NCBI RefSeq assembly: GCF_004761975.1
Contig: NZ_RQII01000048.1
Location: forward strand, 17,723 to 81,722
DNA: 64,000 nt
Source: Planococcus koreensis
Lineage (GTDB): Bacteria > Bacillota > Bacilli > Bacillales_A > Planococcaceae
Direction: 5' to 3'
The notes under the pieces are model-generated. The model was not told the DNA's origin and did no database searches. It saw nothing but the letters and a program-made list of their open reading frames with translations. This document shows positions 13,645 to 23,243 of this stretch, one piece after another. The translations under genes were made by a program, and so were the position numbers. Each line of letters starts with the position of its first letter. Within the stretch, counting starts at the first letter, position 1.

Positions 13645-13692
13645 TTAAAAAAGAAAAAATGCCGGATCTGACTGATGTCAGATTCGGCATTC
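13645..13692 (-). terminator. Terminator of rpmB
   Basis: On the minus strand AATGCCGAATCTGAC pairs with GTCAGATCCGGCATT around an ATCA loop (one mismatch), followed by TTTTTCTTTTTT. It lies 16 bases beyond the rpmB stop. Confidence 0.9.
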
Positions 13693-13707
13693 GTGTTGGG
13701 CGAGTGA

Positions 13708-13896
13708 TTAAACGCGCTCAACTTTTCCTGATTTCATTGCTCTTGCAGAAACCCATACACGTTTCGGTTTACCGTTTACAAGGATACGAACTTTTTGAAG
13801 GTTTGCTCCCCATGTACGTTTTGTCGAGTTTAACGCGTGTGAACGAGCGTTTCCAGCGCGAGCTTTACGTCCGCTAATAGCACATACTTTAGGCAT
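13708..13896 (-). CDS. rpmB: Ribosomal protein L28
   Basis: A 62-residue basic protein of the large ribosomal subunit. It starts [20 protein letters not shown] and ends with [14 protein letters not shown], as in other Bacillales L28. A GAGGAGGG ribosome site lies seven bases before ATG 13896. It is the only complete minus-strand gene in the window, an orientation conserved in Bacillus. A TATAAT lies at 13932-13927 on the minus strand but no good -35 stands before it, so the promoter is tentative. The 220 bases to yloU hold only the two outward-facing promoter regions. Confidence 0.97.
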   Translation of the reverse strand: MPKVCAISGRKARAGNARSHALNSTKRTWGANLQKVRILVNGKPKRVWVSARAMKSGKVERV

Positions 13897-14060
13897 GTAA
13901 GTCCCTCCTCACAAGTGAAGCTGAAAATTATAATAGAATTTCAGTTCGTTTTTCGTTTCACATACTTTAATAATTTACCACAGGTATTTAGCCTTTGCAA
14001 GATATTTTCACAGGTCTTTCAAGAAAAAAACCTTTACACCCCAAACGCCTGCTTTTCTTG

Positions 14061-14066
14061 TATAAT
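14061..14066 (+). promoter_or_regulatory. -10 element for yloU-fakA
   Basis: A perfect TATAAT lies 51 bases before the yloU ATG. The TTTACA upstream is 22 bases away, too far for a classic -35, so the full promoter is uncertain. Confidence 0.4.
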
Positions 14067-14116
14067 GGTTTCATGTAGAATGAAAAGAGTGAAATAGGAC
14101 TCAAGGAGGAATTCCA

Positions 14117-14479
14117 ATGTCGATTGAATTGAAAAACGAATACGGCCAAATCGATATTTCCAATGATGTAATCGCCCAAATTGCAGGCGGAGCGGCAATC
14201 GAATGCTACGGAATCGTAGGGATGGCGACGAAGCATCAGATCAGAGATGGCCTGACCGATATATTGCGCAAAGAGAATTTCGCTAAAGGTGTCATTGTCC
14301 GCCAGGAAGATAAAGATTTGAGCATTGATATGTATGTCATCATCAGCTACGGAACAAAAATTTCCGAAGTGGCGTACCAAGTCCAGTCCAAAGTGAAATA
14401 CACAATTACCAAGACGCTTGGCATGCCTGTCAAAGCAGTCAATATTTATGTTCAAGGAGTTCGTGTGACGAACCCGTAA
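14117..14479 (+). CDS. yloU: Asp23/Gls24 family envelope stress protein YloU
   Basis: A 120-residue Asp23-family (DUF322) protein, beginning MSIELKNEYGQIDISNDVIAQIAGGAAIECYG with the family pattern VSYGTKISEVAYQVQSKVK-like (here IISYGTKISEVAYQ) and ending VNIYVQGVRV. Its exact job is unknown; relatives gather at the membrane and respond to envelope stress. It is always paired with the fatty-acid kinase gene downstream (19 bases away), suggesting a link to lipid metabolism. The AAGGAGG site before ATG is strong. Confidence 0.93.
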   Translation: MSIELKNEYGQIDISNDVIAQIAGGAAIECYGIVGMATKHQIRDGLTDILRKENFAKGVIVRQEDKDLSIDMYVIISYGTKISEVAYQVQSKVKYTITKTLGMPVKAVNIYVQGVRVTNP

Positions 14480-14497
14480 GAGGAGGAAGAAACGGCT

Positions 14498-16150
14498 ATG
14501 AAGTCTTTAAATGGAATTCAGTTCGCGGATATGGTGCAGATGGGTGCCCATCACCTTTATCAAAATGCGGATTATGTAGATGCATTGAATGTATTTCCAG
14601 TGCCAGACGGTGATACTGGAACGAACATGAACTTGTCTATGACTTCGGGGGCGAAAGAAACCGAAGCGCATGCACAAGAACATATCGGCAAAACGGCAGG
14701 AGCATTATCAAAAGGATTGTTGATGGGAGCGCGCGGAAATTCGGGCGTTATTTTATCGCAATTATTCCGAGGTTTTGGCAAATCGATTGCCAATGAACCG
14801 GAATTGTCGGCTGTCAAATTTGCGGAAGCTCTTCAGCACGGCGTAGAAACAGCGTATAAAGCGGTGATGAAGCCGGTTGAAGGCACAATCTTGACTGTAG
14901 CTAAAGACGCTGCAGCAAAAGGCATGGAAGTTTCAAAAACAGAAACGGATGTTATTACGCTTTTCGAAGCCGTGGTCATGGAAGCGAAAGCTTCACTTGA
15001 ACGCACACCGGATCTGCTTCCTGTATTAAAAGAAGTCGGCGTTGTCGACAGCGGCGGCCAAGGGCTAGTCTACGTGTACGAAGGATTTCTTGCTTCATTG
15101 AAAGGCGAGCAATTGCCGGAGAAGCATGCCCATAACACGATGGATGATTTGGTCAGCGCTGAACACCATAAGAACATCGCAGGCTTCATGGACACATCGG
15201 ATATTGAATTCGGTTATTGCACGGAATTCATGGTGAAATTCGAAGAAGGCAAAAAAGAATTCAACGAAGCAGCTTTCCGTACAGACTTGAGCGGCTACGG
15301 CGATTCGCTTTTGGTCATCTCGGATGATGAAGTCGCGAAAATCCATATCCACTCGGAAGAACCGGGCAAAGTGCTTACATACGGCCAAGAATACGGCAGC
15401 TTGATTTCGATGAAAATCGAGAACATGCGCCAACAGCATATCGATATCGTTGGCGAGGATTTCCGCAAAGGCGAACCGAAAAAAACGGCGACGCATCCTT
15501 ACGCAGTCGTGACTGTCGCAATGGGTGAAGGCGTAGCTGAACTTCTCAGAAGCATCGGAGCATCTTACGTCATTGAAGGCGGGCAAACGATGAACCCCTC
15601 GACGGAAGACATCGTCAACGCGGTTAAATCGATCGGTGCAGAACGCGTACTGATTTTGCCGAACAATAAAAACATCATCATGGCAGCCGAGCAGGCGGCG
15701 GAATTGCTCGATATCGAAGCAGCCGTAGTGCCAACTAAAGACGTGCCGCAGGGAATGGCCGCATTGCTGGCATTCAATGCCAACGCGACAGTTGATGAAA
15801 ACCTGAAAACAATGGCGAATGCATCGAAACAAGTGAAATCGGGCTCTGTGACATTTGCAGTCCGTGATACTACAATTGATGGCGTGACCATTACGAAAGA
15901 TGACTTCATGGGAATCTCAGAAGGCAAAATCGTCATTTCAGATGCCAGCTTAGAGCGGGTTACGGAAGAATTGGCGAAAAAACTCATCGATGAAGATTCT
16001 GAAATCGTCACTATTCTTTTCGGTGAAGATGTGAACGAATCGGATGCTGAGAAATTGGGCGGATTCATCGAAACCCTCAATAGCGAAGTCGAAGTGGAAA
16101 TCCACAACGGCAAGCAGCCGCTTTATCCTTATATAATTTCTGTTGAATAG
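14498..16150 (+). CDS. fakA: Fatty acid kinase catalytic subunit FakA (YloV)
   Basis: A 550-residue protein. The N-terminal DhaL/DAK2-like kinase domain (about residues 1-200) has NVFPVPDGDTGTNM with the metal-binding aspartates, GARGNSGVILSQLFRGF and VDSGGQGLVYV. The C-terminal part contains HIHSEEPGKVLTYGQEYGS and a region that interacts with the fatty-acid carrier FakB. FakA phosphorylates FakB-bound fatty acids so that host or recycled acids can enter phospholipid synthesis through PlsX/PlsY; plsX lies in this same window. The DAK label alone would suggest dihydroxyacetone kinase, but the length and the yloU neighbour favour FakA. Confidence 0.92.
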   Translation: MKSLNGIQFADMVQMGAHHLYQNADYVDALNVFPVPDGDTGTNMNLSMTSGAKETEAHAQEHIGKTAGALSKGLLMGARGNSGVILSQLFRGFGKSIANEPELSAVKFAEALQHGVETAYKAVMKPVEGTILTVAKDAAAKGMEVSKTETDVITLFEAVVMEAKASLERTPDLLPVLKEVGVVDSGGQGLVYVYEGFLASLKGEQLPEKHAHNTMDDLVSAEHHKNIAGFMDTSDIEFGYCTEFMVKFEEGKKEFNEAAFRTDLSGYGDSLLVISDDEVAKIHIHSEEPGKVLTYGQEYGSLISMKIENMRQQHIDIVGEDFRKGEPKKTATHPYAVVTVAMGEGVAELLRSIGASYVIEGGQTMNPSTEDIVNAVKSIGAERVLILPNNKNIIMAAEQAAELLDIEAAVVPTKDVPQGMAALLAFNANATVDENLKTMANASKQVKSGSVTFAVRDTTIDGVTITKDDFMGISEGKIVISDASLERVTEELAKKLIDEDSEIVTILFGEDVNESDAEKLGGFIETLNSEVEVEIHNGKQPLYPYIISVE

Positions 16151-16158
16151 AAACCCTT

Positions 16159-16190
16159 AGCGCATACAAATGTATGCGCTTTTTTATTTT
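16159..16190 (+). terminator. Terminator after fakA
   Basis: AGCGCATACA pairs with TGTATGCGCT around an AA loop, followed by TTTTTATTTTT. Confidence 0.9.
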
Positions 16191-16218
16191 TGTAGATTGT
16201 GGCAAATTCATGTACACT
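16190..16218 (+). promoter_or_regulatory. Candidate promoter for sdaAB-sdaAA-recG
   Basis: TTGTAG at 16190-16195 and TACACT at 16213-16218 are 17 bases apart. Both boxes are imperfect (3/6 and 4/6), but the location just after the fakA terminator and before sdaAB fits. Confidence 0.35.
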
Positions 16219-16255
16219 GAAGGTAGACGCAACTAGATAGAAAGGGGTTTGAGCA

Positions 16256-16918
16256 ATGAAGTTCAAATCTGTTTTTGATATTATAGGACCGGTCATGATC
16301 GGTCCCTCTTCTTCGCATACGGCGGGTGCCGCGCGCATCGGAAGAGTGGCAAGGGATTTATTCGGCCGCCAGCCGAAATGGGCGAAGATCCATTTATACG
16401 GCTCGTTCGCCGAGACATATAAAGGGCATAGCACGGATGTAGCAATCGTCGGCGGACTGTTGGACTACGATACGTTTGATGAGCGCATCAAAACTTCTTT
16501 TGAAGAAGCGGAAAAGCTGGGCATGGCATTCGAGTTCATCCCGGAAACCGCCAGCGTTGAACACCCGAATACCGCACGCATCGTCATTGGCGATGAACGT
16601 TCGGAAATGTCGCTGATGGGCATTTCCATCGGTGGCGGTAAAATAGAAATCACGGAATTGAACGGATTCCCGCTGCGCTTGTCCGGCAACCATCCGGCGA
16701 TCCTGGTGGTCCATGATGACCGCTCTGGCTGCATCGCAAACGTAGCGAATTGCTTGTATAAATACGATATCAACATCGGCCATATGGAAGTGTCCCGGAA
16801 AGAAAAAGGGGACATGGCGCTTATGGTCATTGAAGTGGATCAGAATGTCGACAAAGAAGTGTTGGATGAGCTTACTGAGCTGCCGAACATTACACAAGTG
16901 ACGCGAATCGCTGATTGA
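16256..16918 (+). CDS. sdaAB: L-serine dehydratase, beta subunit
   Basis: Regulatory half of the two-subunit iron-sulfur serine deaminase (serine to pyruvate and ammonia). The 220-residue protein starts MKFKSVFDIIGPVMIGPSSSHTAGAARIGR, the family signature. A C-terminal ACT domain (about residues 148-220) begins AILVVHDDRSGCIANVANCLYK, and usually binds serine. The GAAAGGGG site precedes ATG. sdaAA follows after 16 bases. Confidence 0.95.
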   Translation: MKFKSVFDIIGPVMIGPSSSHTAGAARIGRVARDLFGRQPKWAKIHLYGSFAETYKGHSTDVAIVGGLLDYDTFDERIKTSFEEAEKLGMAFEFIPETASVEHPNTARIVIGDERSEMSLMGISIGGGKIEITELNGFPLRLSGNHPAILVVHDDRSGCIANVANCLYKYDINIGHMEVSRKEKGDMALMVIEVDQNVDKEVLDELTELPNITQVTRIAD

Positions 16919-16934
16919 GAAGGAGGCAAATGGA

Positions 16935-17834
16935 GTGGAACCTTTATTCCGCAATGTAAAAGAATTGGTGGCACGGGCTGAACAGGAAAATAAATTGATT
17001 TCAGAAATCATGATTGAGCAGGAAATGCTCGTCACTGACCGGCCGCGCGAAGATATCATGAAACAGATGGACCGCAATTTGACGGTCATGGAAGAAGCCG
17101 TTGAAAAAGGGCTGAAAGGCGTGCATTCCGTATCCGGTTTAACAGGCGGCGACGCTGTTTTGCTGCAGGCGTATATGGAAAAAGGCAATACGCTGTCAGG
17201 CAACCTTTTATTGGACGCTGTCAGCAAAGCTGTGGCGACAAACGAAGTCAACGCGGCGATGGGTACGATTTGTGCGACACCTACAGCGGGTTCAGCAGGC
17301 GTTGTGCCAGGAACCTTGTTTGCAGTAAAAAACCAGCTTAACCCAACTCGGGAACAGATGATCCGTTATTTGTTCACGTCGGGTGCTTTCGGCTTTGTTG
17401 TCGCGAATAATGCGTCGATTTCAGGTGCAGAGGGCGGCTGCCAAGCGGAAGTCGGATCAGCTGCCGGAATGGCCGCTGCTGCGATCGTGGAGATGGCGGG
17501 CGGAACACCGCAGCAATCTTCTGAAGCATTTGCGATTACATTGAAAAATATGCTCGGACTGGTTTGTGATCCAGTGGCAGGCCTTGTCGAAGTGCCTTGC
17601 GTCAAACGCAATGCCATGGGCGCAGCCAATTCGGTTGTAGCTGCCGATATGGCACTTGCAGGCGTAACCAGCCGCATTCCATGCGATGAAGTGATCAGCG
17701 CAATGTATGAAATCGGTAAATCGATGCCGAGCGCATTGAGAGAAACGGCAAAAGGCGGACTTGCCGCTACTCCGACCGGCAAATGGCTGGAAGCGAAAAT
17801 ATTTGGCGGGTCCGTGGTCGGCAGTGGGCAGTAA
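16935..17834 (+). CDS. sdaAA: L-serine dehydratase, alpha subunit
   Basis: Catalytic half of the serine dehydratase; it holds the oxygen-sensitive [4Fe-4S] cluster. Recognisable segments are GLTGGDAVLLQAYMEKG, TICATPTAGSAGVVPG, EGGCQAEVGSAAGMAAAA, GLVCDPVAGLVEVPCVKRN; the cysteines in the last three are the likely cluster ligands. The start is GTG 16935, eight bases after AGGAGG; an out-of-frame ATG at 16930 overlaps it. Its 3' end overlaps recG by 11 bases. Confidence 0.95.
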   Translation: MEPLFRNVKELVARAEQENKLISEIMIEQEMLVTDRPREDIMKQMDRNLTVMEEAVEKGLKGVHSVSGLTGGDAVLLQAYMEKGNTLSGNLLLDAVSKAVATNEVNAAMGTICATPTAGSAGVVPGTLFAVKNQLNPTREQMIRYLFTSGAFGFVVANNASISGAEGGCQAEVGSAAGMAAAAIVEMAGGTPQQSSEAFAITLKNMLGLVCDPVAGLVEVPCVKRNAMGAANSVVAADMALAGVTSRIPCDEVISAMYEIGKSMPSALRETAKGGLAATPTGKWLEAKIFGGSVVGSGQ

Positions 17835-19866
17835 AGATTCTGTCGCTGTTTTAAAAGGCGTCGGCAGACAAGCTGCGGAAACTTTACAGGAAATGAAGAT
17901 TGAAACGATCCATGATCTGATTATGACATTTCCTTACCGCCATGAAGATTTCCAGCTGAAAGATCTGGCTGATACACCGCATAATGAACGGGTGACTGTG
18001 GAGGGAAGGGTCGAAAGTGAGCCTTCCGTCCTTTTTTTAGGAAAAAACAAGTCGCGGACAACTGTCCAAGTGATGGTGGGCCGCCATTTGATCAAAGCGA
18101 TTTTCTTCAATCAGCCTTACGTCAAAGCCAAGCTGCACATCGGTGAGATTGTCACGCTAGCCGGCAAATGGGACCGCGGCCGCCAAATCATCACGGTGCA
18201 AAGCCACACAATCGGCCCGCGCACAGGCGGCGCTGATTTTGAGCCGGTCTATAGTTTGAAAGGCAGCATCCACCAGAAGACGTTCCGCAAATTGATGCGG
18301 CAAGCGCTGGATATTGCTAAATCCGACCTAGAAGACTGTTTGCCGGAGCGTTTTCGCACAGCCTATCACTTGGCGTCTATTGAAGATGCCTTGGAATGGG
18401 TTCATTTCCCGGTGGACGGTGAAGCGCTGAAACAGGCGAGACGCCGTTTTGTCTACGAAGAATTGCTGATTTTCCAATTGAAGATGCAGGCATTGCGGAA
18501 AAAGAACCGCGAAGAAGAAGGCGGCTCGTTTATCGACTATGACCTGAACGAATTGAAAAAGTTCATCCAATCACTGCCATACGGCTTGACCGGCGCACAA
18601 AAACGCGTTGTCAATGAAATCTCGAAAGATATGAAAGAACCGTTCCGCATGAACCGGCTGCTTCAAGGAGACGTCGGTTCAGGCAAAACGGTTGTCGCTG
18701 CCATTGCGCTTTACGCAGCGGTGACAGCGGGACAGCAAGGGGCGTTGATGGCACCGACCGAAATTCTGGCTGAGCAGCACGCCAATACCTTAGCGGAATG
18801 GTTCGCGGATTTCCCCGTGAAGATTGCGTTGTTGACGGGATCGGTCAAAGGAAAACGGCGCCAATTGATTCTGGATCAATTGGCGGCTGGGGAAATCGAT
18901 ATGCTGATTGGCACCCACGCATTGATCCAACCGGATGTTGCGTTTAAGAAATTGGGACTGGTCATCACTGATGAGCAGCACCGCTTTGGCGTGGATCAGC
19001 GCCGAGTCTTGAAAGACAAAGGCTATAATCCGGATGTCTTGTTCATGACAGCGACCCCGATTCCGCGGACGCTCGCAATATCGGCATTCGGTGAGATGGA
19101 CGTTTCAGTCATCGATGAAATGCCGGTGGGCCGCAAAGAGATTGAAACTTTTTGGATGAAAAAAGACATGTTCGGCAAAATCGTGGGCCGGATGGAAAAA
19201 GAGCTGGCGGCAGGCCGCCAAGCATACGTCATTTGCCCGCTGATCGAGGAGTCGGATAAGCTTGATTACCAGAATGCTGTCGATCTGTTCCAGCAACTAT
19301 CCAGCCATTTCTATGGCAAGTTCACGGTCGGTTTGATGCACGGACGCTTGCATAGCGATGAAAAAGAACAGACAATGCGTTCGTTCTCTGAAGGCGAAGT
19401 GGCAGTGCTTGTTTCCACAACAGTCGTTGAAGTCGGCGTGAACGTGCCAAATGCCACGTTCATGCTGATCTACGACGCGGAACGCTTTGGCCTGTCGCAG
19501 CTTCACCAGCTGCGGGGCCGGGTCGGCCGGGGCAGCGATCAATCGTATTGTGTGTTGCTGGCGGATCCGAAAACGGAAGTCGGCAAAGAACGCATGTCTT
19601 CGATGACGGAAACCAATGACGGCTTTGTGCTGGCAGAGAAAGATCTTCAGCTGCGCGGGCCCGGAGACTTTTTCGGGCGCAAGCAAAGCGGCATACCGGA
19701 GTTCAAAATGGCGGATCTTGTGCATGATTACCGGGCACTGGAAACAGCGCGCAAAGATGCGGAGTCATTAGTGAGTTCCGAAGAATTTTGGACCAGCGAC
19801 GAAATGGCGTGCCTTCGCAGCCAGCTCGAAAAATCGGGTGCACTGGCCGGAGGCAGGCTTGACTGA
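17824..19866 (+). CDS. recG: ATP-dependent DNA helicase RecG
   Basis: Branch-migration helicase that remodels stalled forks and D-loops. Wedge (OB) domain in the first 160 residues (RVTVEGRVESEPSV, KARHIG-like region), then Walker A GDVGSGKT near residue 282, DEQHRFGV near 383, TATPIPRTLAI, and motif VI GRVGRGSDQSYC. The 680-residue length is usual. GTG 17824 gives MGSKDSVAVLKGVG, matching the family N-terminus, but has almost no ribosome site and lies inside the sdaAA 3' end; translation coupling is the likely means of initiation. Confidence 0.95.
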   Translation: MGSKDSVAVLKGVGRQAAETLQEMKIETIHDLIMTFPYRHEDFQLKDLADTPHNERVTVEGRVESEPSVLFLGKNKSRTTVQVMVGRHLIKAIFFNQPYVKAKLHIGEIVTLAGKWDRGRQIITVQSHTIGPRTGGADFEPVYSLKGSIHQKTFRKLMRQALDIAKSDLEDCLPERFRTAYHLASIEDALEWVHFPVDGEALKQARRRFVYEELLIFQLKMQALRKKNREEEGGSFIDYDLNELKKFIQSLPYGLTGAQKRVVNEISKDMKEPFRMNRLLQGDVGSGKTVVAAIALYAAVTAGQQGALMAPTEILAEQHANTLAEWFADFPVKIALLTGSVKGKRRQLILDQLAAGEIDMLIGTHALIQPDVAFKKLGLVITDEQHRFGVDQRRVLKDKGYNPDVLFMTATPIPRTLAISAFGEMDVSVIDEMPVGRKEIETFWMKKDMFGKIVGRMEKELAAGRQAYVICPLIEESDKLDYQNAVDLFQQLSSHFYGKFTVGLMHGRLHSDEKEQTMRSFSEGEVAVLVSTTVVEVGVNVPNATFMLIYDAERFGLSQLHQLRGRVGRGSDQSYCVLLADPKTEVGKERMSSMTETNDGFVLAEKDLQLRGPGDFFGRKQSGIPEFKMADLVHDYRALETARKDAESLVSSEEFWTSDEMACLRSQLEKSGALAGGRLD

Positions 19867-19867
19867 G

Positions 19868-19903
19868 AATGCAGGGTGCAGATTATCCTTGCATTCTTTT
19901 TTT
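19868..19903 (+). terminator. Terminator after recG, overlapping the fapR promoter
   Basis: GAATGCAGG pairs with CCTTGCATTC, followed by TTTTTTT. The 3' arm contains the TTGCAT used as -35 of the next promoter. Confidence 0.8.
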
Positions 19904-19917
19904 GTTATTTATATACT
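19889..19917 (+). promoter_or_regulatory. Promoter of the fapR-plsX-fabD-fabG operon
   Basis: TTGCAT at 19889-19894 and TATACT at 19912-19917 are separated by exactly 17 bases. The expected start point near 19924 falls inside the FapR operator. Confidence 0.7.
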
Positions 19918-19920
19918 CAT

Positions 19921-19939
19921 ATTAGTACCAAGTGCTAAT
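19921..19939. promoter_or_regulatory. FapR operator
   Basis: ATTAGTACCAAGTGCTAAT is an inverted repeat (ATTAGTAC against GTGCTAAT, 7 of 8 pairs) and fits the known FapR site with its TTAGTACC core. It sits just downstream of the -10 in front of fapR. Binding would block transcription until malonyl-CoA releases FapR. Confidence 0.85.
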
Positions 19940-19955
19940 AGCGGGCGGTGACAAG

Positions 19956-20540
19956 ATGAAAAAACCGAAAAAAGAACGGCAATTGGCGCTGACGGCGTCC
20001 ATAAAAGAAAACCCTTTTGTGACGGACGAGGAATTGTCGGCAAATTTTGGCGTCAGTGTCCAAACGATACGCCTTGACCGCATGGAATTGTCGATTCCCG
20101 AACTGCGGGAACGCATCAAGCATGTAGCCGTTAAGACATTTGAAGATGAAGTGAAGTCTTTGCCGATTGACGAAGTAATCGGGGAGATTATCGATATTGA
20201 ATTGGATGAAAAAGCGATTTCTCTTTTCGACGTTAAACCGGAACATGTATTTCAACGCAACCAGATTGCCCGCGGCCACCATTTATTCGCTCAAGCGAAT
20301 TCATTGGCGGTAGCTGTCATGAATGACGAACTCGCGCTCACCGTAAAATCCGAGCTGCAGTTTCTGCGGCCTGTAAGGGCAGGACAGCGTGTAGTGGCGA
20401 AAGCGCAAGTAATCGACCGGAATCCGGAGAAAAATCGGGCATATGTAAAAGTCGTCTCGACTGTTGATCAGGCGACCGTATTTATCGGCACATTTGAAAT
20501 GTACCGAATGACTGAGCAAAGCGAAGGTGACGGAAATTGA
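19956..20540 (+). CDS. fapR: Fatty-acid and phospholipid synthesis repressor FapR
   Basis: Malonyl-CoA-responsive repressor of lipid synthesis genes. An N-terminal DeoR-like helix-turn-helix (about residues 15-45, [23 protein letters not shown]) is followed by a linker and a hot-dog fold domain ([40 protein letters not shown]) that binds malonyl-CoA. ATG 19956 follows GGGCGGTG; the protein is 194 residues, close to B. subtilis FapR. It heads its own regulon operon and overlaps plsX by four bases; the operator upstream shows autorepression. Confidence 0.96.
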   Translation: MKKPKKERQLALTASIKENPFVTDEELSANFGVSVQTIRLDRMELSIPELRERIKHVAVKTFEDEVKSLPIDEVIGEIIDIELDEKAISLFDVKPEHVFQRNQIARGHHLFAQANSLAVAVMNDELALTVKSELQFLRPVRAGQRVVAKAQVIDRNPEKNRAYVKVVSTVDQATVFIGTFEMYRMTEQSEGDGN

Positions 20541-21532
20541 TCATAGCAGTAGATGGCATGGGCGGAGACAACGCCCCGAAAGAAATTATTGCAGGCGTTT
20601 ATAAAGCGCTTGAAGAATTCAGCGATTTGCAGATTCAATTGTATGGCAGGCAAGACCGGATGGCAGAGTATTTGAAAGACCATAACCGATTGGCCGTCAT
20701 TCACTGTGAAGAAATAATCGAGTCGACGGACGATCCTGTCCGGGCAGTACGGCGCAAGAAAGACTCTTCGATGGTGCAGATGGCGCTGGCAGTGAAAGAA
20801 GGCCGGGCAGATGCTTGTGTATCGGCAGGCAATACCGGCGCGTTGATGTCAGCTGGCTTATTCGTGGTCGGCCGGATTGAAGGGGTAGACCGCCCGGCGC
20901 TCGCGCCGACGCTTCCGACAATTGACCGCAAAGGATTCCTGATGCTCGATATGGGGGCAAACGCAGAAGCGCGTCCGGAGCATCTGGTGCAATACGCCAT
21001 CATGGGCAGCATATACGCAGAAAAAGTGCGCGGCATCACAAATCCGACAGTCGGCTTGTTGAATATCGGCACAGAAGAAAAGAAAGGCAACGAATTGACA
21101 AAAGCAGCCTTTCCGCTCTTGAAAGAAGCCCCGATTAATTTTATCGGCAACGTAGAATCGCGTGATTTATTGAATGGTGTCGCTGATGTTGTGGTGACGG
21201 ACGGCTTTACCGGCAATATGGTGCTGAAAACGATCGAAGGCACGGCGATGAACGTTTTTGCGATGATCAAAGATGTGTTCAATAGCTCGGCGAAGACGAA
21301 ATTGGCGGCTTTATTGGTCAAAGACGATTTGCGCGGCTTGAAAGGCATGCTCGATTACAGCGAATATGGCGGTGCGGGGCTATTCGGCTTGAAGGCTCCG
21401 GTCATCAAAGCGCATGGCTCATCCAATGGCACTGCGCTGTTCAATGCCATCCGCCAGGCGCGGACAATGGTGGAAAATGATGTAGCGGGAACGATATACA
21501 GCACGCTGAAAAAGGAGAACCCTCATGACTAA
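20537..21532 (+). CDS. plsX: Phosphate acyltransferase PlsX
   Basis: Makes acyl-phosphate from acyl-ACP, the acyl donor for the first step of phospholipid synthesis, at the membrane surface. The 331-residue protein starts [18 protein letters not shown] and has [27 protein letters not shown] and [21 protein letters not shown] 20537 overlaps the fapR stop (TTGA). It is followed by fabD with an eight-base overlap, in line with joint regulation by FapR. Confidence 0.96.
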   Translation: MIIAVDGMGGDNAPKEIIAGVYKALEEFSDLQIQLYGRQDRMAEYLKDHNRLAVIHCEEIIESTDDPVRAVRRKKDSSMVQMALAVKEGRADACVSAGNTGALMSAGLFVVGRIEGVDRPALAPTLPTIDRKGFLMLDMGANAEARPEHLVQYAIMGSIYAEKVRGITNPTVGLLNIGTEEKKGNELTKAAFPLLKEAPINFIGNVESRDLLNGVADVVVTDGFTGNMVLKTIEGTAMNVFAMIKDVFNSSAKTKLAALLVKDDLRGLKGMLDYSEYGGAGLFGLKAPVIKAHGSSNGTALFNAIRQARTMVENDVAGTIYSTLKKENPHD

Positions 21533-22460
21533 AATTGCATTTATTTATCCAGGGCAAGGTTCACAAGCTGTCGGAATGGGCGAAAGCTTTTTATCCGACA
21601 GCAAGAGCCTTGAGTTTTTCAAACAGGTCGATGAAGTGCTGAGCGTCAATTTGTCGCAGATGATGCTTGAAGGCCCGCAGGAACACTTGACCCTTACATA
21701 CCATGCGCAGCCGGCATTGTTGACGGTGAGCTCGATGATTACAGAACGCTTGAACCGCGCCGGGATCTTCCCGGATTACACAGCCGGGCATAGCCTGGGT
21801 GAATACAGCGCGCTTGTCGCTTCAGGCGTCCTGCCGTTTGAAAAAGCGGTCGATATCGTCCATAAGCGGGGCTTGTTCATGAACGAAGCAGTGCCTGCAG
21901 GAGAAGGGGCGATGGCTGCCATTCTAGGGATGGATAGCACAGAGCTGGAAAAAGTGACGAATGAAGTGACGGATTCGGTCGGCGTCGTCCAATTGGCGAA
22001 TCTGAATTGCCCAGGGCAAATCGTCATTTCCGGAACGAAAGCGGGCGTTGACAGAGCTTGTGTGCTCGCGAAAGAACGCGGCGCCAAACGGGCAATTCCT
22101 CTTGACGTCAGCGGTCCGTTCCATTCAGAATTGATGCGGCCGGCATCGCAGGCGTTGTCGAAAGTGCTGAGCGAGGCCTTTTTGGAAGATGCCAAAGTAC
22201 CGGTTATCACGAACGTTACAGCGAAAAGTGAAACCCATGCTTCCCAAATCCAGGAGCTATTGGTGCGCCAATTGTACTCGCCGGTCCTCTGGGAGCAATC
22301 GGTGCGTGAAATGATCGACTTGGGCGTCACCGTATTTGTGGAAATCGGGCCCGGAAAAGTGCTTAGCGGCCTTGTGAAGAAAATTGACCGTTCAGCGGTA
22401 ACACTGCCAGTATACGATTTGGCAACGTTTGAAAAAGCGGTAGAGGAGCTGGCGAAATGA
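21525..22460 (+). CDS. fabD: Malonyl-CoA:ACP transacylase
   Basis: Loads malonyl groups onto acyl carrier protein. The 311-residue protein starts [19 protein letters not shown], with the oxyanion-loop GQGSQ, the nucleophile serine in [11 protein letters not shown] and the histidine in GPFHSELM. Overlaps plsX at its start and fabG by four bases at its end. Confidence 0.97.
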   Translation: MTKIAFIYPGQGSQAVGMGESFLSDSKSLEFFKQVDEVLSVNLSQMMLEGPQEHLTLTYHAQPALLTVSSMITERLNRAGIFPDYTAGHSLGEYSALVASGVLPFEKAVDIVHKRGLFMNEAVPAGEGAMAAILGMDSTELEKVTNEVTDSVGVVQLANLNCPGQIVISGTKAGVDRACVLAKERGAKRAIPLDVSGPFHSELMRPASQALSKVLSEAFLEDAKVPVITNVTAKSETHASQIQELLVRQLYSPVLWEQSVREMIDLGVTVFVEIGPGKVLSGLVKKIDRSAVTLPVYDLATFEKAVEELAK

Positions 22461-23203
22461 CCAACTTAACAGGGAAAACAGCAATTATCACAGGAGCTTC
22501 GCGCGGCATCGGTGCGGAAATCGCCCGTAAAATGGCCGAAGCCGGTGCTAAGATTGTCGTTAATTACAGCGGCAGCCAGGCAAAAGCGGAAGCTGTCGTA
22601 GAAGAAATCAAAAACAATGGCGGCGAAGCGATTGCTGTGAAAGCAGACGTTGCAGACGCAGATGCCGTGAAAGCGATGGTCGATCAGGCGATGCAGGCTT
22701 TCGGCTCAGTGGATATCCTTGTCAACAATGCAGGCATCACACGCGATAATTTGATGATGCGCATGAAAGACGATGAGTGGGATGACGTCATCAACACGAA
22801 TCTGAAAGGCGTCTTTATCTGCACCAAAGCGGTGACGCGCCAAATGATGAAACAGCGCTCTGGGCGCATCGTCAACATTGCGTCGATTGTCGGCGTGATG
22901 GGCAATGCGGGACAGGCGAATTATGTGGCAGCTAAAGCCGGTGTCATCGGCTTGACGAAGACAACAGCACGCGAACTTGCGAGCCGGAATATCACGGCAA
23001 ATGCTGTGGCTCCAGGGTTTATCACAACGGATATGACGGATAAATTGGGCGAAGACATCCAAAAAACGATGCTTGCGCAAATTCCCCTCGGCCGTTTCGG
23101 CAAACCGGAAGAAGTGGCGAAAGCGGCGCTTTTCCTGGCGTCAGACGACGCATCTTATATGACTGGGCAGACGCTTCATCTTGACGGAGGCATGGTCATG
23201 TAG
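22457..23203 (+). CDS. fabG: 3-oxoacyl-ACP reductase
   Basis: NADPH-dependent short-chain reductase that carries out the first reduction of fatty-acid elongation. Cofactor motif [12 protein letters not shown], then NNAGITRDN, and the catalytic serine (NIASIVG) with tyrosine and lysine in YVAAKAG; 248 residues, full length. Its start overlaps the fabD stop (ATGA). acpP follows after 40 bases with its own strong ribosome site. Confidence 0.97.
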   Translation: MTNLTGKTAIITGASRGIGAEIARKMAEAGAKIVVNYSGSQAKAEAVVEEIKNNGGEAIAVKADVADADAVKAMVDQAMQAFGSVDILVNNAGITRDNLMMRMKDDEWDDVINTNLKGVFICTKAVTRQMMKQRSGRIVNIASIVGVMGNAGQANYVAAKAGVIGLTKTTARELASRNITANAVAPGFITTDMTDKLGEDIQKTMLAQIPLGRFGKPEEVAKAALFLASDDASYMTGQTLHLDGGMVM

Positions 23204-23243
23204 GAAGAAATTTTGTATACTGATTTGAGGGGAGGTGACGGCA

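Noticed and set aside
13638..13877. Plus-strand open frame of 79 codons over rpmB
   Set aside because: Covers the rpmB terminator and gene antisense; rpmB itself is certain.
15095..15832. Minus-strand open frame of 245 codons inside fakA
   Set aside because: Antisense shadow; histidine/cysteine/arginine-rich composition and no ribosome site. The same holds for the long frames at 16394-17251 and 41790-42557.
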